Part shown: positions 1 to 15,100 of the stretch, piece after piece
Position numbering within the stretch: position 1 is the stretch's first letter
How the letters are laid out: every line of letters begins with the position of its first letter
Source: Daphnia pulex
Lineage: Eukaryota > Arthropoda > Branchiopoda > Diplostraca > Daphniidae
Assembly: GCF_021134715.1 (NCBI RefSeq)
Contig: NC_060026.1
Location: 12,453,001-12,517,000, forward strand
DNA length: 64,000 nucleotides
Direction of reading: 5' to 3'
Position numbers and translations under genes: made by a program
Notes under the pieces: model-generated
Told to the model about the DNA's origin: nothing
The model's input: only the letters and a program-made list of their open reading frames with translations
The model's database searches: none

Positions 1-3000
1 CGAAAATAACTTTTTGCTTTCGATTGTTCAATTATTCAGCCGTTTGAGAAAGGGAGAGAGCGACTTATGTATAGGACCGCTATGTAAATAAACATCGGGG
101 GCCATAGGGAAACAAAACTGGGAGATGACGTGAATAATCGATGATATTTTTCATGCATCATCGTCATGAGCTAGTAGAGAGTGGCCTCCTCTTATTCTTC
201 CGTCGTCCATAATCTAACAGCCAAGATTGTTTTGCCAACGTGATGGAAATAAAAGTTTCTGGTCGGAGCGGATCAATGTCACTCGCCGCAGACGAAAAAA
301 TTGAAAATCAAGTGCCATTTCTTCCTTTTTTCACTCGACCCATTTGGAAAATGGTCGGACCTGGAAAAAGTACAGACGATCGCGATTTTCTTTCTTTCTC
401 TCCTTTTTTTTTACGTTCCTTCTTTCAGACTAGACGATGGCAAACGCAAGTCGAAAAAAGGCGCTGATTCGTTCGTGATGGACTTGGCCATGCAAAGAAA
501 TGGCTGACGATCGATTCAGTTCAGCCCGGCAGCATTTAACTTACAAGACAGTTTTTGAGTCTGAAAAAGGAAGAAATGCGTTTCACCCTTTTTTTGTCGT
601 GTAAAATTTATTTCCTCGATTTAACACGGCCCACGGTAAAGGAAAGGAAAGAAAAAAGAAATTCAAAAAAATCCAATTTTCCCGCTCTTTTCTCTTGTCG
701 CGTTCCATTTGACCGCGCGGTGGACGGCGACGTGTGACACACTTTTCTCTACACGACGATCCCATGATCCCGTCGAACCCCCCACCATTTCTTTTTTCAC
801 TTTTCAAAAAAATAAAAAATAAAGGAGCTGAGCCACAAATTCTTGGCCAAGCTTTCGGGATCGATTATCGTCCGTGTGCGCCCAACAACATACGGAACGA
901 TGCGATAAGAAGACAAAGTTGGGTCGATTGGGTTGAAAAAAAAAAATAAACCAGCCGTCGATTTTTTTACTTTTTACCAAAAATGATCCGAATGAACTAA
1001 CGGCGTTATCGTTTGATATTCAGAAAAGCCCAGCAGTCCATCCATCACTCGATTGGCGGGATCAACGTTTTTAAACAGCTTTTATGTGCGGGTTGGTGGT
1101 GGTCTACCAGCAGTCGAGATTCTGTTGATGGAAACAAGTTGCGCCATCAGAGTTTCAGAGCAGCCCGTCCATCATATTTCATTCATCGTTGGAATATACA
1201 TATTCCAGGTCGCACTGTTCATTTGTAGCCTCCCCCTCTCTCTCACGAAAACTCCCACGTAGATTTAGTGGAAGGGACTTTTAGCTAATGGAATATTCAC
1301 GACAGTTGAACTCAATCAGCAGCCTGCTATAAATATATCGTCGTTGTCGGTTGCCGCTGTTGGTTGAGCAGGCCCAAAAGATTTTTTCCGAGAGGGTCAA
1401 AATCATTGGTGAGGGGATTTCTTCCTTCCCTATGGATATTATGATATGGATTTTGTGAGCCAATTACACTTGAATTACTTACTCCTCCTCCTCCTCTTCC
1501 TCGCATTTAATCTCATAAAATACGGTGCGTCATCGGGCAAAGCGATGGAAAGTGGCGGTTGGTCTTTGACTAAACTCCCGCAGAGAGTCACTGTATTATA
1601 TACTCTGCTCTCTGCTCTCTGCTCTTTATCCCACATCGTCGCAACGGTCAATACTTTTGCCTTTTTTTATTTCTGGCGTTCGCCCGCCAGCGGTGATGTG
1701 ACACACACACCGTACATGTACTAGCTCACGTTTATATAACGCGGTCATTATGCACGAGGGTTTCCCCACTAAAAGAAAAACTTTCTTTACGGTTCAAAAA
1801 AAAAAATTCTTCCGTCGCCGTAATAATTTCCCTCAGACTACTCTTGTCCCCGTGTACTATAGTTTTACTTTATACCACCTAATAAAACACACACACACAC
1901 ACTCCACGGTCTCTCGTCACCTACGTGCATGTGTGGATCAAACTTTTCTACTTTTTTTGCACACGGATAAAGTTGATTTTTCTTTTATTTTCTGTTATCC
2001 GGTTTTGGTGGTGGAAAAAAGAAAGAGGATCTGCTACGGTAACAATCTCTCGGCTCAACTTTTTCGATCTGACGAACCGAAAAGAAAACGAACGTGATGC
2101 GAAATCGATTCCCGACCGACTTTGCCGGCCTCCCGCCATCTCCTTCCAATTGGTAATCTCATCCTCGGTCGGATTTGATTTTTTTTTTTTCAGTTTGCGG
2201 ATGCGGAAGTCGCTAGAAATGAAAGGACCGTCAACGGCGCGCATAAATAGTATATTGCTCTCCATCTCTCCCTCCCTAGAAAATGGTGCTAGATTCTTTG
2301 ATGTGTGTGTGTTTCTCTTTTTCGTCCAGGAGCCAATAAGTTTTTCTCAAAAGTCTGTCGTCAGCTGGGCTTGCTGCTGCTGGATGGATGGATGGTTGGA
2401 TGACGATGTTACTACCACACAGCAGTTGTGTGTGTGTGTGTCTGGTGCGGTGCTATGTGTTTTGTTATGTCCGCTCTAGTGGCTTATTCCACATACCAAC
2501 TACTAGCAACTCTTTTTCTATACACACAAAGACTCTCCGTACCGTTTAGTCTTTTCCTTCCTTTTATCTTTTCCTTTCGTCGTGTTTTTTTCTCGTCTTT
2601 ACTTCCTTCCACCCCCCCAACATGATGCCAGGTTCCCTTCCTCCTTATTTTTTTTTTTTTCGGTACAATCCGAAAAGCGAGTGCGGAAGTTGTACAGTAG
2701 AGAGCACCGGTTCCGGCAATTTTTGTGTGTGCTACTCGTATTCAGTTTGTATAGAAAACTACTATGCCAAGTTGATTTTCAGCTCCTAGTTTCATAATGA
2801 TATTCCGTTCGGGAACTTGACATTCAATTTTAAGAGAGGGAGATCATTTTTTGAAAAATAAAGGGCGGCAAAATTTGAATTTTTTTTTTTTTCAAATTGC
2901 AAATGGCGTTGTAAGAAGTCGAATGGAACTGTGCGGATGGGGACTTGTATTATATGAGAGCGGCTTATACATGGGAGGGGCGGAGGCTTCCCCCCCCCCC

Positions 3001-6000
3001 ACTCTTTGGGTGGGAAGAAGAAGAAGAAGAAAAAAAGGGGGGGAAGAAATGAGGAGTAGGAAGAGGAGGGAAACAAACGACGCGTCGGGAGAACGCCAGT
3101 CGATCACGGCACTCTGCACCGGCCAGACGTGTGCCACAGGCGGCCTCCCTTCTCAACCAGTGCACCTCTCCACCCCATCAAAACCGAATATTTCAAAAAA
3201 ATAAAAAAATCCCGCGATTGTTTTTTTTTTCTCTCCCGTTTTGAATAACACGAGACGATAAAAAAACAACAACACGACCCTCCTATGAGGGCTGTTGCCA
3301 CCTCCCGTGACCGGTGAATTTGACACAGTGTCGTGATTTTTTTATTTTCATTTTCAGTGTCGTGATATTTTCGCACAAAACAAAATCATTTTTTGTTGTT
3401 GTTTATCTTCCCCCCACGCGACGAAAATATCTCCGATGCCGAAAATAAGGTGAGTTTCTCCAATCAATTTTCTTATAAGAAGAAAAGATGAAAGTGGGGG
3501 GAGGGTGTCTTGACTTTGGGTGCGAAAGGGGCAGCAGCCAAAAGGCTATTAGAAAATAAGAGAAAAATAAAAGATGGAGAGAAAGTCTCTAAGCGAATGA
3601 TAATAATAAGAAGGGGGTCGAGTGGTTCTCGACTGATAGCGACATATATATAGAGAGAGAGGGGGTATTTAGCGAGACGATAGATACAGATAGGTTCTAT
3701 TAACCCAAAGTCGACGACATCGCAGAGCTTAGACTTTTTCTTTCTTTCTTTTTTCCGCCATCCTCTTCCCACTCTTTTCCTCCACCTTCTTATCTTATTT
3801 CTTTTCTAGTGGCACATATCTATGGCGGATATCCATTCCGGCTGCCACATTTCCATCGTCTCGATAGTTTTTATACGCACACACAAAACACACACTTTTA
3901 TTATTATATATTTCTCTCTTTCTTTTTGTCGTGTGTGTGTGTCTGTCCCACCCCCCACATTTTCCTCGGTTGTCCTCGTAAAAGTCGCCTGCACATAAAA
4001 CTCTCTGGTCGCCTCTTTTCTCTCTCTCTTCTACCGTGAATCGATGATATGTCTCTCTTTTTCTGAATGTTGTGTGTGTACCTATAAGAGCCCGTTTTCT
4101 ATCACGAAGAAACGGGATAGAGAGTAGTATCTAGCATGTCGTTTATCCGAACGTTTTTCCCGTAATAGGACACTGGGATCCGTTCCTACTCCTCTGTTTA
4201 GGAGAGATGGAAACGCTTTTATCAGACCAGAAACGTGTGCAATTTTTGTCTTTACATTCGTCTAATGAAAAGAAGATGATAATCAGATTTTCTCCTTTTT
4301 TTTATTCCACGTTTAGTGGTGAGATTGCGTGGGTCAGCAAACATCAAAGGAAAGAGAGAACTTTTTTATTTTTCCTTGCGCGGGATTTTATATTTTTGAA
4401 TTGAAAAGAAGAAATATTAATAATAATGTAGTTGATGAGATAAAGCACGTTTACACGTTGGTAAATCAAGATAATAATAGCCCTAAATTGTGTGTAAGAT
4501 GTGTCGGGAAAAAAGGAGAGTAGGTTTCGACGGTAGATTATGACACGCTCGAGAGTTATCTTCTCTCCAACTTCTTTTCAAAATGAAAAAGAGAAGCTCA
4601 ACTTGTATATATATACAGTATACACTCTCTCCGAGTCACACACACAGAGTCAAGGAAAAGTTGAGATTCGACAGAAAATTCCGCCATGGCCTTTTACGCC
4701 TTCTTACTCTTCTCTACCTAATCGATACATACGCATCAACTTTTTCTTTCTTATTTTTTAAAAACTTTTCTGGCTTTTTTTATATTCGCCATTCGTGAAT
4801 TGAATAGCTGACATTTCCCGGGCCTAAGAATAGACTTTGTAGGAAAAAAGGTAAAAAAGATAAAGAAAGAAGTAAAAAGGGCGAATGAATTTCTAGAAAG
4901 TATTTGAGGAATCGCAGGGAAATGATTTGCATGTTTCTTGGAAATTTTTTCGGGTGGGTGGTTAAGAAATTCTTTTGTTTTATATTATTTCATTGAAACC
5001 AATGGTACGTGATGCGCCCTATTGACTCTGTAGATTGTTGTATACGTGCTGCGTGTATTATTCCCGCGGGAGCCGTCCCGGTCATTCTTTTTCCACCCTT
5101 TAAGAAAGAATTATTTTTTTATTTCTTTTTCTTTTGATTTTATTTCTTGTTTTTTTTTCAACCTTTTTATTTTTTATTATTATTGTTGTTGTTGTTGTTG
5201 TTGCGAGTCTTTTCCCCGGCGTTTCCCCTTATCAACCGTCTGTATATTTTTTTTTTGTCGGTTGCACGAAACTTTTGACACGCCGATAATTGGTTGACGT
5301 GTTCCATTTCAACTTCTTGTTATTTCTTGATATCTATGCGACTTGCGACTGTTTGTCTGCGTTTGTTGCTACAAAACAAAATGCTGCAGTTGACATGTAT
5401 CCAACCATCTACCTCCCCCCCCCCTCCTGCGTGAGTGAAACAGAAAACGGAACCCCCCCAAAAAAGGAAATAAGGAAAGAAAAAAGGGATCGGGACTTCC
5501 GACTGCTATCCGCAGATGCTGGCTGGTGGGTGGGAGCCACTTGTCATCCCAGTTTCTCTCTCTCTGTAGCTCTAATATCTCCATCTCTCTCTCTCTTTTG
5601 GTGTGTGTGTGTGTGTTTGTGACACACACCACACACTGTTGGACGTGCCAGGGAAATGCAAGTGAAAATTGTACGTAACATTTCGCCAGACTTTACGATC
5701 CTTTTTTTTTTTTCTTTTTTAAATTTGGCGCCGTGACACAAGTGTGGCCGGAGGGGAGTTGGGTGGATGGGTAGGCAATCGATAGCAATTGTTTGTTTTT
5801 CGATAAGATGAAACGGGGAATTAGACCGGAAAAGTGGATAAACAATTTGAACGGTTGGCTACTCCCTGAAAGGTAATTTTTCCCTTTTTTATTCGCCAAA
5901 AAAAAAATCAAAAGGTAATTTGAAACGGTCGCATTCCGGGGGCCATACAGCGCAGACATAACAAAAGGAGGTTGGGCTGGGCTGGGGTGGGGTGGGTAGA

Positions 6001-9000
6001 GAAAGAAGGTGTGGCCGGGAGGATGTCTGGAGATAAAACAAATATGAAACGGGATCCCTCCTGACTTCGTTTCAAAAAAAGGGGATTTTCAAGTGAAACG
6101 AACGAGAAAATGGCAATATAACAAACACAAACCCAGTGAAGAGAGAGAGAGAAAGGGGAGGGAGGTCTCATCTAATTGAATCGGCGAGTATATATATAGT
6201 CCCATGTATACAGGTTATCTCTCTTCCTTTTTTTCTGGCCCCCACCCTGCGGGTCATTGCGTTCGAGCGGCGGGACTGAACGCGTTCAAATTTGTTGGTT
6301 GTTTCTTTCTTTCCTTCTTTCTCCCCTTCAAATAATTTTTTCTTTTTTGGGGGCTTCTCTTTGATTCCTTTGTTTTCCTCTTCCGGCCGAACGAAAGAGA
6401 CTAAGGGGGATGGAGGGGGGTATGATAGCGAAAATAAGGGCGGGGCCGGTTGGAGTTGACTTTGCCCGGCCAGAAGAAGAAACTCGTCGAGTTAAAAAGG
6501 CGGAAGCGATAGGCGAATCGTATACGAAAGTCGCACATATTTATACATGCATACACGCATTTCGTTGTTGCTGCTTCTTCTGTTGTTGTTGCTGTTACGA
6601 CATGCGTCGGGAATCCGCATCCATCCGTCCATCCATCACCGTGTGCGCGAGTCTAAGGGAAAACATTGAAAATTCGTTCACCGCCAATGACGGCCGTTTC
6701 ACTCAACTGGCGATCACGATGACTTTTTTCTTTCTCCGTCGGAATTGGCTGTGCGGATAACAATCACGGAACTCAAATGGAAGGAAAACGAGAGAGAGAA
6801 AGAGCCGGCCGGCCGGCCCGTCTATAGTTGTAGTATCGCTCGATAAAAACCCACCACGCAATAGAGTAGTACAGGACTCTCTCTCGTTCGGTATAACTCA
6901 AATAAAAAGGGAAAAACACACGCGGCCTCCTCCCAACCCGAAAAAAAGAAAAAAGAAATTACACTTAAGAGAACCGAAGAGAGCTGAGCTCTCTCGATCG
7001 TTGTTGTTGTCGTTTCCGCCGCAGGAAATCACCGCGACTTGCCCAGTTGCCCCGAATCGGAACTAGTATACTCCCCCCTTCCTCCTTTTTTTTCCTTCTT
7101 GTTCCTGGGCAATTGTGAAGGAGGTCCCTCGACCCTCTTGTTGTTGTTTCCCTTTTTCTTAAAAGAAAATAAACCAAACAAAACATGGATCCAATATTGG
7201 CGGGAGGTTCAAAATTCTCATTATTCTCTTGGCTGGGATCTCTATAAGCTATAGCCCTGTGCATTCCCGCCTAGCTATCGATTGACGGATGACATATGAC
7301 ACACAAGGACCCCCCACCCACCACATGATAACATCCTTTCTCATACGCACACGTCATAACCGCCCTAGTCGTTACACATATCCCCCCCCCCACACAATAA
7401 CAACAACAATAATAACAACGTCGAGAAAATGGTTGTGTGTGTCCTGTACAAGGCAAAAGAAAAAGAGAAAACCTTCCGCATCTAAATGCCGACATGAATG
7501 AATGATAATCCTCGTTTGTTTTTTTGTTTTTGTGCTTAACAGTTAACAGCTGTGTGTGTGTTTTTTATTGCCCGGTTATTATCGTTTTTGTGTTATTTCT
7601 CTGTGCATGTCGTGATCGATTTCCTCCTCCACTCGAGCTGAATCTCGCCCTTTTGCCCCTCTCCCATTAAAAAGGGAAATTGTCTTGACATTTGGCACTC
7701 ACAAATAAAACACAAAATGCACACACACACACACAGATCCGGGAATCACTGGCAACTCTGCTGCCCCCCCCCCCTCTCTCCCGAAAAGTCGCTACTCTGT
7801 TCATTTGAAATATTCAAACGGGGGGAAAACTTTTTTTTACTTCTTTTTATGGTAACAGAGAGATATGTTGGGATAAAGAGCACAGTGTGTATGTGCAGGG
7901 AAAATCGAGTCAGCCGATCGATACTCGTGTCTCTCCAGAAGGTTACCTGAAAAAACTTGTGCCAGGTACAATAATTATATTTCCACCGACGTGATCTTCT
8001 TCTTTTTCTATCCCAATTCTCTCGTACATCTATGCTCATTTGAACAATGTCTGACTGGTGATTCTCTCATGCACTCGAGACCTAGACGAGACAGTCGCTG
8101 AGAGAGAGCGGATGGCCGGTTATGCATGGTGACACAAGGACACAAAGGTGCAGATGGATATATGTCGACGCTGCCTGTGCGCCTGTATATGGTAGTAACC
8201 TGTCCGCCGGAATATAATGTCGTTTCCGCACGCAAAGACGCTAGTAGTAGTAGTAGTAGGGTTCCATCGCTTTTTTACTTTCCTCGTATGTGGCAGAGAG
8301 AGAGAGAGCAGTTACCTGTGTTAGTTGAGCTGCTGCTGCTGGATCGATCCTGGCAACACACATATGCCTCATCAAAAAAGAAGGAAGGTGGGCAGGTTTG
8401 TTCCCCCGCCGGCAGCAATTTCAAACCGTGTGTGTTCTCTTCTATGCGGAATAATGTGCGTCGGTGTGTGTGTGTTGTACACGGTGTAGTTATGCAACGC
8501 CCACTCGCCAGGAAGGAAAAAAAAGGAGCAATCAAATTTGCAATTGAGAGAATAAGAAAATAAAGAGGATCGAACTGCGCAAGTCAATCGACAGCTTAAA
8601 AATGTCCCAAACATTTTCGCTCGTATTTGCACATTCTCAAATGTTAGAATGATCCAAAGTTGAGAGAGTTGTTTAAACAAAAATCCTCGTTTACTCGGTT
8701 GCCCGGGAGATGTTTGAAAGGTTTCGCCAGGGATCGCAATAAGACTGGCTGTTGTGTATAACGACCGTTGGACGGGAATTTCGTTGTTTCTCCCAATTAG
8801 GACGGTTGCTAGTGACGATGTTGGGATTCCTGTTGTCGACCCCAAAGTTTTCAACTATACCCCCCCACCACAACCTGAACCCTATATAGTTTGAATGAAT
8901 TTGGATTCTTTTTTGGGTGGGGGGTTTGTGTGATTTTTTTATTTTTGAAATGTCAAACTGGCAAATGGCTCTAACGTTAATGTATTCTGAAATTTGGCCC

Positions 9001-9005
9001 GCCAG
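1..9005. other. Non-coding, low-complexity upstream DNA
   Basis: I see no convincing coding exon on either strand. The stretch is dominated by poly-T/poly-A, CT/GA-rich tracts, short (GT)n and (AC)n runs and C homopolymers (for example around 2991-3000, 7382-7390 and 7765-7774). The open frames here are rich in Phe, Lys, Ser and Arg from these tracts and show no domain. It probably contains the promoter and any 5' untranslated exons of the CUB gene that begins at 9006, but I cannot place them. Confidence 0.6.
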
Positions 9006-9135
9006 ATGATCGAATTAGTAGCAGCATCCATTATAATCAAGCCGGACAGATTGCTGTGGCGGTGCTGGGCGGTGACGGCGTCCATCCTGTTGGTTCTTCC
9101 GCTGTCGGCCACCGCCGTCGGACTTGTCCACCCCG
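9006..9135 (+). CDS. CUB gene exon 1: signal peptide
   Basis: The ATG at 9006 opens a 43-residue segment with a basic stretch (PDRLLWRC) followed by a hydrophobic core (AVTASILLVLPLSATAVG), a secretion signal. The donor is CCCG|GTAAGT, leaving one base (phase 1). The same frame is open upstream only to a TTG at 8994, so the ATG is the natural start. Confidence 0.75.
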
Positions 9136-12100
9136 GTAAGTCAATGTTTATCGTCTGTCCATTTTCTCTTCCCCATCGCGAAACTCGCCCAGATCCCTCG
9201 CCCTTGTTGTTTAACTAGGATGACAATTAAATGCCATTGGAATATAGTGCTGTTTGTTGTTAACGGGCACATTTCAAATGGCGGCCAACGCTCCCGATTG
9301 ACGTGGAACGACACAAACGGCCGTCGTCGTCTTCGTCTTACGGCGCGGAGTAAAATAAAAAAAGGCCCCGCCGGAAGTAAAAAACTTTTTTCTTTCGTTT
9401 TTATAACGAGCCATCTTGTTAAAAAAAATTTGACAAGTTCTGTGAGCTTTCGGCTGGGATGCCCGCCAGCCTTTAGTGAAGATGGTTCTTCCTTCTTCTT
9501 CTTCTCAAATAAATTTCTTTTGGAGAAATTGAAAAACTTTTTAAAAAGTAAGAAAAATGTGTCGACCTGAATTTTTTAAAAAAGTCAAATTGATTGAAAT
9601 GAACAGGGTGCGAGTGCGTGGAGTATAGCAGCACGTTCGGCCAGCCGTTTGGCCAATTTACCAGTCCAGATTTCCCGAAACCCTACGACCCGGGCATTGG
9701 CTGCGTCTTGTACACGTTCACGGCCCCGGTCCCACCTGCGCCGTCGTCGGTTGGCGGAACAATCGCCTCATCGTGGATCGTCGAATTGACCATCACCAGT
9801 CTCAACTTACCACAAACTGCCACGTAAGTTTTATCATCATCTTCATTTTCTTCTTCCGGCGAAAATGCACGAAAGTTTTTTTTTACTCCTTGACGGGACT
9901 TATTCCCGGTCCTTCTTCCGGTTGGTCCACACATCCGCTGGATAAAAAATAAAGTTTGGCGGGTGGGACGGAAGAGAAACTGCTGCTCTCGCCGCTGTGC
10001 AAATATCGGATTATGCATAAAGTACCAACACATCAAAGAGCTCTGGCCGAAATAAAACAAACAAGGCACCCCCCTTCCTCTCTCCCCTGTGAAACGACGA
10101 TGTCGACCGACGAGGTTATAATACGAGTTTATCGATCGACCAGTCGTGTCGCAATTCAAAGTCTCTGCTCTGCTCTGCTGGGCTGCCGGGCTCTTTGAGA
10201 GAGAACTCGTCTCCGTACGTCACATGATTCACCGAACTTTGTCGTCTGCCGATTGTCCGCTCTACCGCGTCGCCGCTGCGCCTCTTTTTTCTCTCTCCCC
10301 CAGTTTCCACTTGACGGGCCCGTATATTCCTAAAAAGAGGATCTTGTCTTCCTTACTCTCTTTCTCTCTATCCTTTCATCATCTCTTTTATTATTGTTCC
10401 ATCATCTTGAAAATGATCTTCTTCTTCTTCTTTTACAATGTCTCCGATAGAGTAACAACTGACGGCTGGTCTGTCTAGCCAAAGAATAAGGATCATCTAG
10501 ACATTTTCTTCTTTTGTGTAGACTTTCTTACGTCACGTTGTACCGTTCACGGTGTGTGGGGGGTAAGAAGATTTGGACTCGGATGGTAAACCGACACTCC
10601 CCCTACCCACCCGACTATGGCACCGCGCACCGCCATACTTCAATCAAATTGAGTCGAGCGACTTGAGCTCTCCGTTGCCGACGACTTCTTCTAGCTCTGT
10701 AATGAGCAGCTATAAACTAACGTCTAAAAATGTCACTCGGATAATCTGACTCGACGGCCCAAAAGGGTGTGTGGGAGGTGACTTTGTGTGTGTAGGAGCT
10801 GTTCATCATCTCACAATGGGGGCGACGTGCTGGATCGGCAAGTGTAGACTAAGGAGCGAGTGGAGGAGAAAAAAAGGGGTCGACAATTTAAGTGGCTCCT
10901 TGTTTTTCTTTCTCTTTTTCACCACGGAAAACAAAAGAAAGTTTCCATCATATTGTGGGGGCTGGTTGTGTTCATAGGTGGGTGGGAGTAGACCATGTTG
11001 TCGGGTGGGGGAGGGAGTCTTGATGGGAAAATATCAGAACCAAACTATACAAAAAAAGTAGATCCATCTTGCTTTTAGATATATATAGACGGTGCTGTGT
11101 GCGTGATTCTGGATGTCTATTCGTATGTCGTGTAATTCGTCTGGCCGGCTTCCAGTACCAACCCCGAAAAGAGGAGTTGGAGTAGGGGGGGGGGAGCAAA
11201 GGTCCCTTTTATTTTTCTATTTCTACAAGAATCTTGTGAGAGCTCATCAACTGGAGAACATAGGAACGAGAGAACCCCACATTAGATTGTGATGAGATTT
11301 ATCGCCGGCCGGCAGTTTATTATTCGTTGCGGTCTGAAAAGCATCAACATTTGTCGCGACATAATGGCCCGTGTCTGTCCATAGCTTTTCTTCCCCCCTA
11401 TCAAAGAATCTATCTAGGACACAGGAGCTAGGATCCCCCCTTTTTTTACTGTGTAGGATTATTAGTCACCCTCCTTCGTCCTCCTCCCAGGAGATTTGTA
11501 GGAGAAGAATTGTCAATCAATTGACTGTAATCTCTTTGTTTATGGGTTTATTCTCTTTCTCCTTCTGATTGAGGTGCTGGTTCCGCCCCATTTTTATGCA
11601 AAATGAAAATCCCAGCGAAGGAATATATAATCAAACGATATCGTCGGCCAGCTGCTGTCCGGCTTATTTATATCGATCGTAGAGACGTGAAAGTCATCAG
11701 CGTCGTCATTTTACCCCCCCCCCCCCAGTTTGCCTCTTTTTTTATTTGATTTCTTTAAAAAAGATCCTATAAATGGATCCTATTTTCTCTTGGTTGTATA
11801 GATGTCCGTATTGTTCTCTCTAGCTCCTTGGCGTGTGTGTGTTTTTTTGGCTCCTTTCCTTATAGCTCCTTCGCAAAGCTGATTCTACTCTCTTGGATGT
11901 GTTTGTGTGCGCTGAGGGAAGAACTTTAGCCATTACCATCTGTTTCGATGTATCCATGCAGATGGTAGATGGTAGAAAAAAAGGCAAAGGAGGAGGACCT
12001 TCTCTCTCAAAAAATAGGAGCGACTCTGTGAGACGGTGGGCGTTGACTATGACGACGAAAGCTCTTCTTCTTCTTCTTTAAAGAAGATATATATATGTAT

Positions 12101-15100
12101 GTATAAATATATGTATCTATGCGCCCCGTATCCACCAACTCCAACTCCGATCGATATAGAAAATCACGGTACGCGGGCCGGCTCCTATCCTTTTGTGTGT
12201 GTGTGTGTCAGCTTCCATCTATCACGGTGAGAAATATATACCCCAGCCGAGAGATATATATCACATCTCTCTCTATCGAACGGAGAGGTTTCAAGTTGTA
12301 GGTCCATCAGCTGTTTTTTTTTTTTCTTCTTGGTAATTGATTGCCCTTTTTTGGCCAACTGCGTTTCACGGAAAAAATCGATGCTTATCTATTTCGGTTG
12401 ATTTTTGTTAGATAGGGTTGGTTGATTTCTTTTGATAGCCAGGACATATGATCGTCTATGAAATGTGTGTCTTTTTTGTGCCTGGCCCTGGAGGATGTCT
12501 AGGAGAGAACACAACTAAAAGGCTTTCTTCTTCCACACACAAGATCCTCCTCCAATTCTTCTGCTCGTCACTTGATCTCTTGTGTGTGGGTCTTGTCTGT
12601 CGAGCTCCAGTGTTCAGACTTTTTTTATTTTTATCCAGAAGAATAAGAGAGAAGTGTAGTAGTAGTGGATAGAGTTTCATTGACTCGAGCTCCGTCTCTC
12701 TGTATAGGTCTGTAGGCAGGCAGGCATAAAAGAGGATCTGGCTAGAATGTTTATCGTCACAAAACAAGATCTTACCCGACCATCTAAAAAATCATCTTAT
12801 CGATCCTAGCGCCTGGCGGGCTTTTTGAATCGACTTAAGAAAGAATAGTTTGGCCTATTTTTTGATCGCTTATAAGCGAATAATTTGAGACCGGCTGTTA
12901 ACTTTTGATTTGATTTGTTTGGGAGTATTTTTTTTGTTGGTCGGGTCGGTCAGTATTATTCCCCCCACCATTTTGAGCGATGGGTATACGCGTCCAGATA
13001 AATAAATGGGCCAATAATGGGTCCCGCAAACGAGTCGGATGTTTTGACCACGTCCATACCGTCTGGAGTATAGAAATCTCTTTTGCTGTTAGCCCCTGGT
13101 AATAATAATAACATGGCGGGAATCCAAATGCAATTTGAATGATGGGACTCGAAAAGAAAAGGAAAAAGATGAAGGGGAAAAGAAGAGATAGGCAAACCGA
13201 CAAAGATGAATCGATCCGTCCGCCGTCCGTTTTTCTAGTTTGGCTCCGTGATCCGTTATGGTTTTCTTGTTTGTTTGTTTATTTTCTTAGCCCTGCGGTT
13301 ATTGTTGTTGTTGCCGTTTTGATTCATTGCGCAGCACAGGCGTAGCTGCAGAAAGCAGTTCCCGTGTTACATATCATTCTGTGGGTCGAGAAGTCCATCA
13401 GCGAAATCTGCGCACATTCCAGTAGTAGACTAGTAGTGTAGTACAGCTCTTGCATGTTGACTTTTGGCAAACAGACAGAGCCCCAGCTTCCAGATCATAA
13501 TAACAAGAGATCCTTCCGGACATTATATGCCGTTCCGTCGTCGTATTAGGGACCGTCGGAAACTGCTTTCGTGATGGAGCTGGCCGGCTATCGGATGCGA
13601 AAACTCTCGAGAAAATGGGGGGCTCGTCATTATCATAAGGGAATACGACAGCCGGGGCTCTCTACTCCTCAACGAAAATGCTCTTAATAGAATTAACGGA
13701 TGAATTTAATAATCCCCCTTTACATGTTGTACACGCAGCGAAAACTTGCATTAACTTAAAAATAGAAGAGCTGAGCCGGCGCAACCGCACTCAAAACAAG
13801 TTCTGTCCATCCCTTTTTTATCAGAGATTCTCCGACTGCTGATCATCTTGAATAGATACAATTAGACCATGTCTAGTCACAGTCACAGGACTTTTTTCTA
13901 GCTTTTCCAAAAAGACGTCCAGGCTAACCTTTATCCCCCCCCCCCCTCCCTTTTCTATTTATATATAAATATATATATCTATGTTTGTACGTATTAAAGA
14001 ATCGAGCCCAACGAATCGCCTTGTCTCCAGGATCCCTGGGTAACTGTAGACCGAGTCGAGTAGATCCTTTTCGGTCCTTTCAAGTCTATTCTGATTCAAT
14101 TTCGATGATGCCGCGCTGGAGCTCCTGCTATGACGCAAGGCGACGACTTGGGGGGAGAAAAAAGAGAAAAAAGGAATAGAAGAAGAAGAAGAAGAAGATG
14201 AGGAGATCCAACTTGATTGAATCATTGTACACTACACTACGTAGACGAGTGCTGAACTGGGTCCAGCAAACGCCCGGCCAAAAAAAAAGAAGAAGATAGA
14301 AGGAGGAGGACTGGTCCGTTTTGCCGACCCATCTTCTCTTGACGCAGCGGTTTCAGATTGACGAACGGAAGCAAAAAAAAAAAATACGAATCAGAAAATG
14401 GGAGGAAGTTGAATAGGACCGAATAGGACGCAACAGCACCTGGGCGTGTCGCTTCCGATCAAAAGCTCGGAAATTTACCGAGTACTCTTCTTCTTCTTCT
14501 ACTACTTTTCTCAAAAATAAATAAATAATAGACGAAAGAATTGCGCATGGATATAGGCGAGCGCACAAAAGGTTGTGAAGGGGGGTTGCCTTTTATTTTC
14601 TTTTGGCAACAATTGGATTTTCCCTTTTCTGTTGTGTGTTCGCATTGAGTTTCCTCTCCTTTTTTTGTCTGACTCAGTTTCACGCAAAAGGGAGCTTTTC
14701 CTCTCTCTCTGGATCGACTGTGCTGTGTACCGTGTAGAGTTTATTCTGGGTCCTCGGTCGTTAACAATTCAAATGATGGCGCCGAGTGAAAGTGTTGGCT
14801 TCCGCACTAGTCCGCCGTAATACAGACATTGCCGAGTGTTACGATATATAGTATACGTACACTATACAGTCATCCGTGAAAGTTTCTTGAACAGGCAAAT
14901 GGCTCTCTACGTTTTAAGTTTAATTTGACGGAAGGGATACTACGGTGCCTACCGTACCCCCGATATTTTACGCCCTTTTCTCTTTTTCTTTATATTCTTC
15001 TCTTCCTTTACCTACGAAAGAAAAAGAGAAAAAGGCGCAAAATATCGGGGGTACGGTAGGCACCGTAGTATCCCTTCCGTCAAATTAAACTTAAAACGTA

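Noticed and set aside
1925..2479. 184-codon open frame upstream of the CUB gene
   Set aside because: Composition is Phe/Ser/Arg-rich from T- and GA-rich tracts, no domain, no splice pattern; a chance frame in low-complexity DNA.
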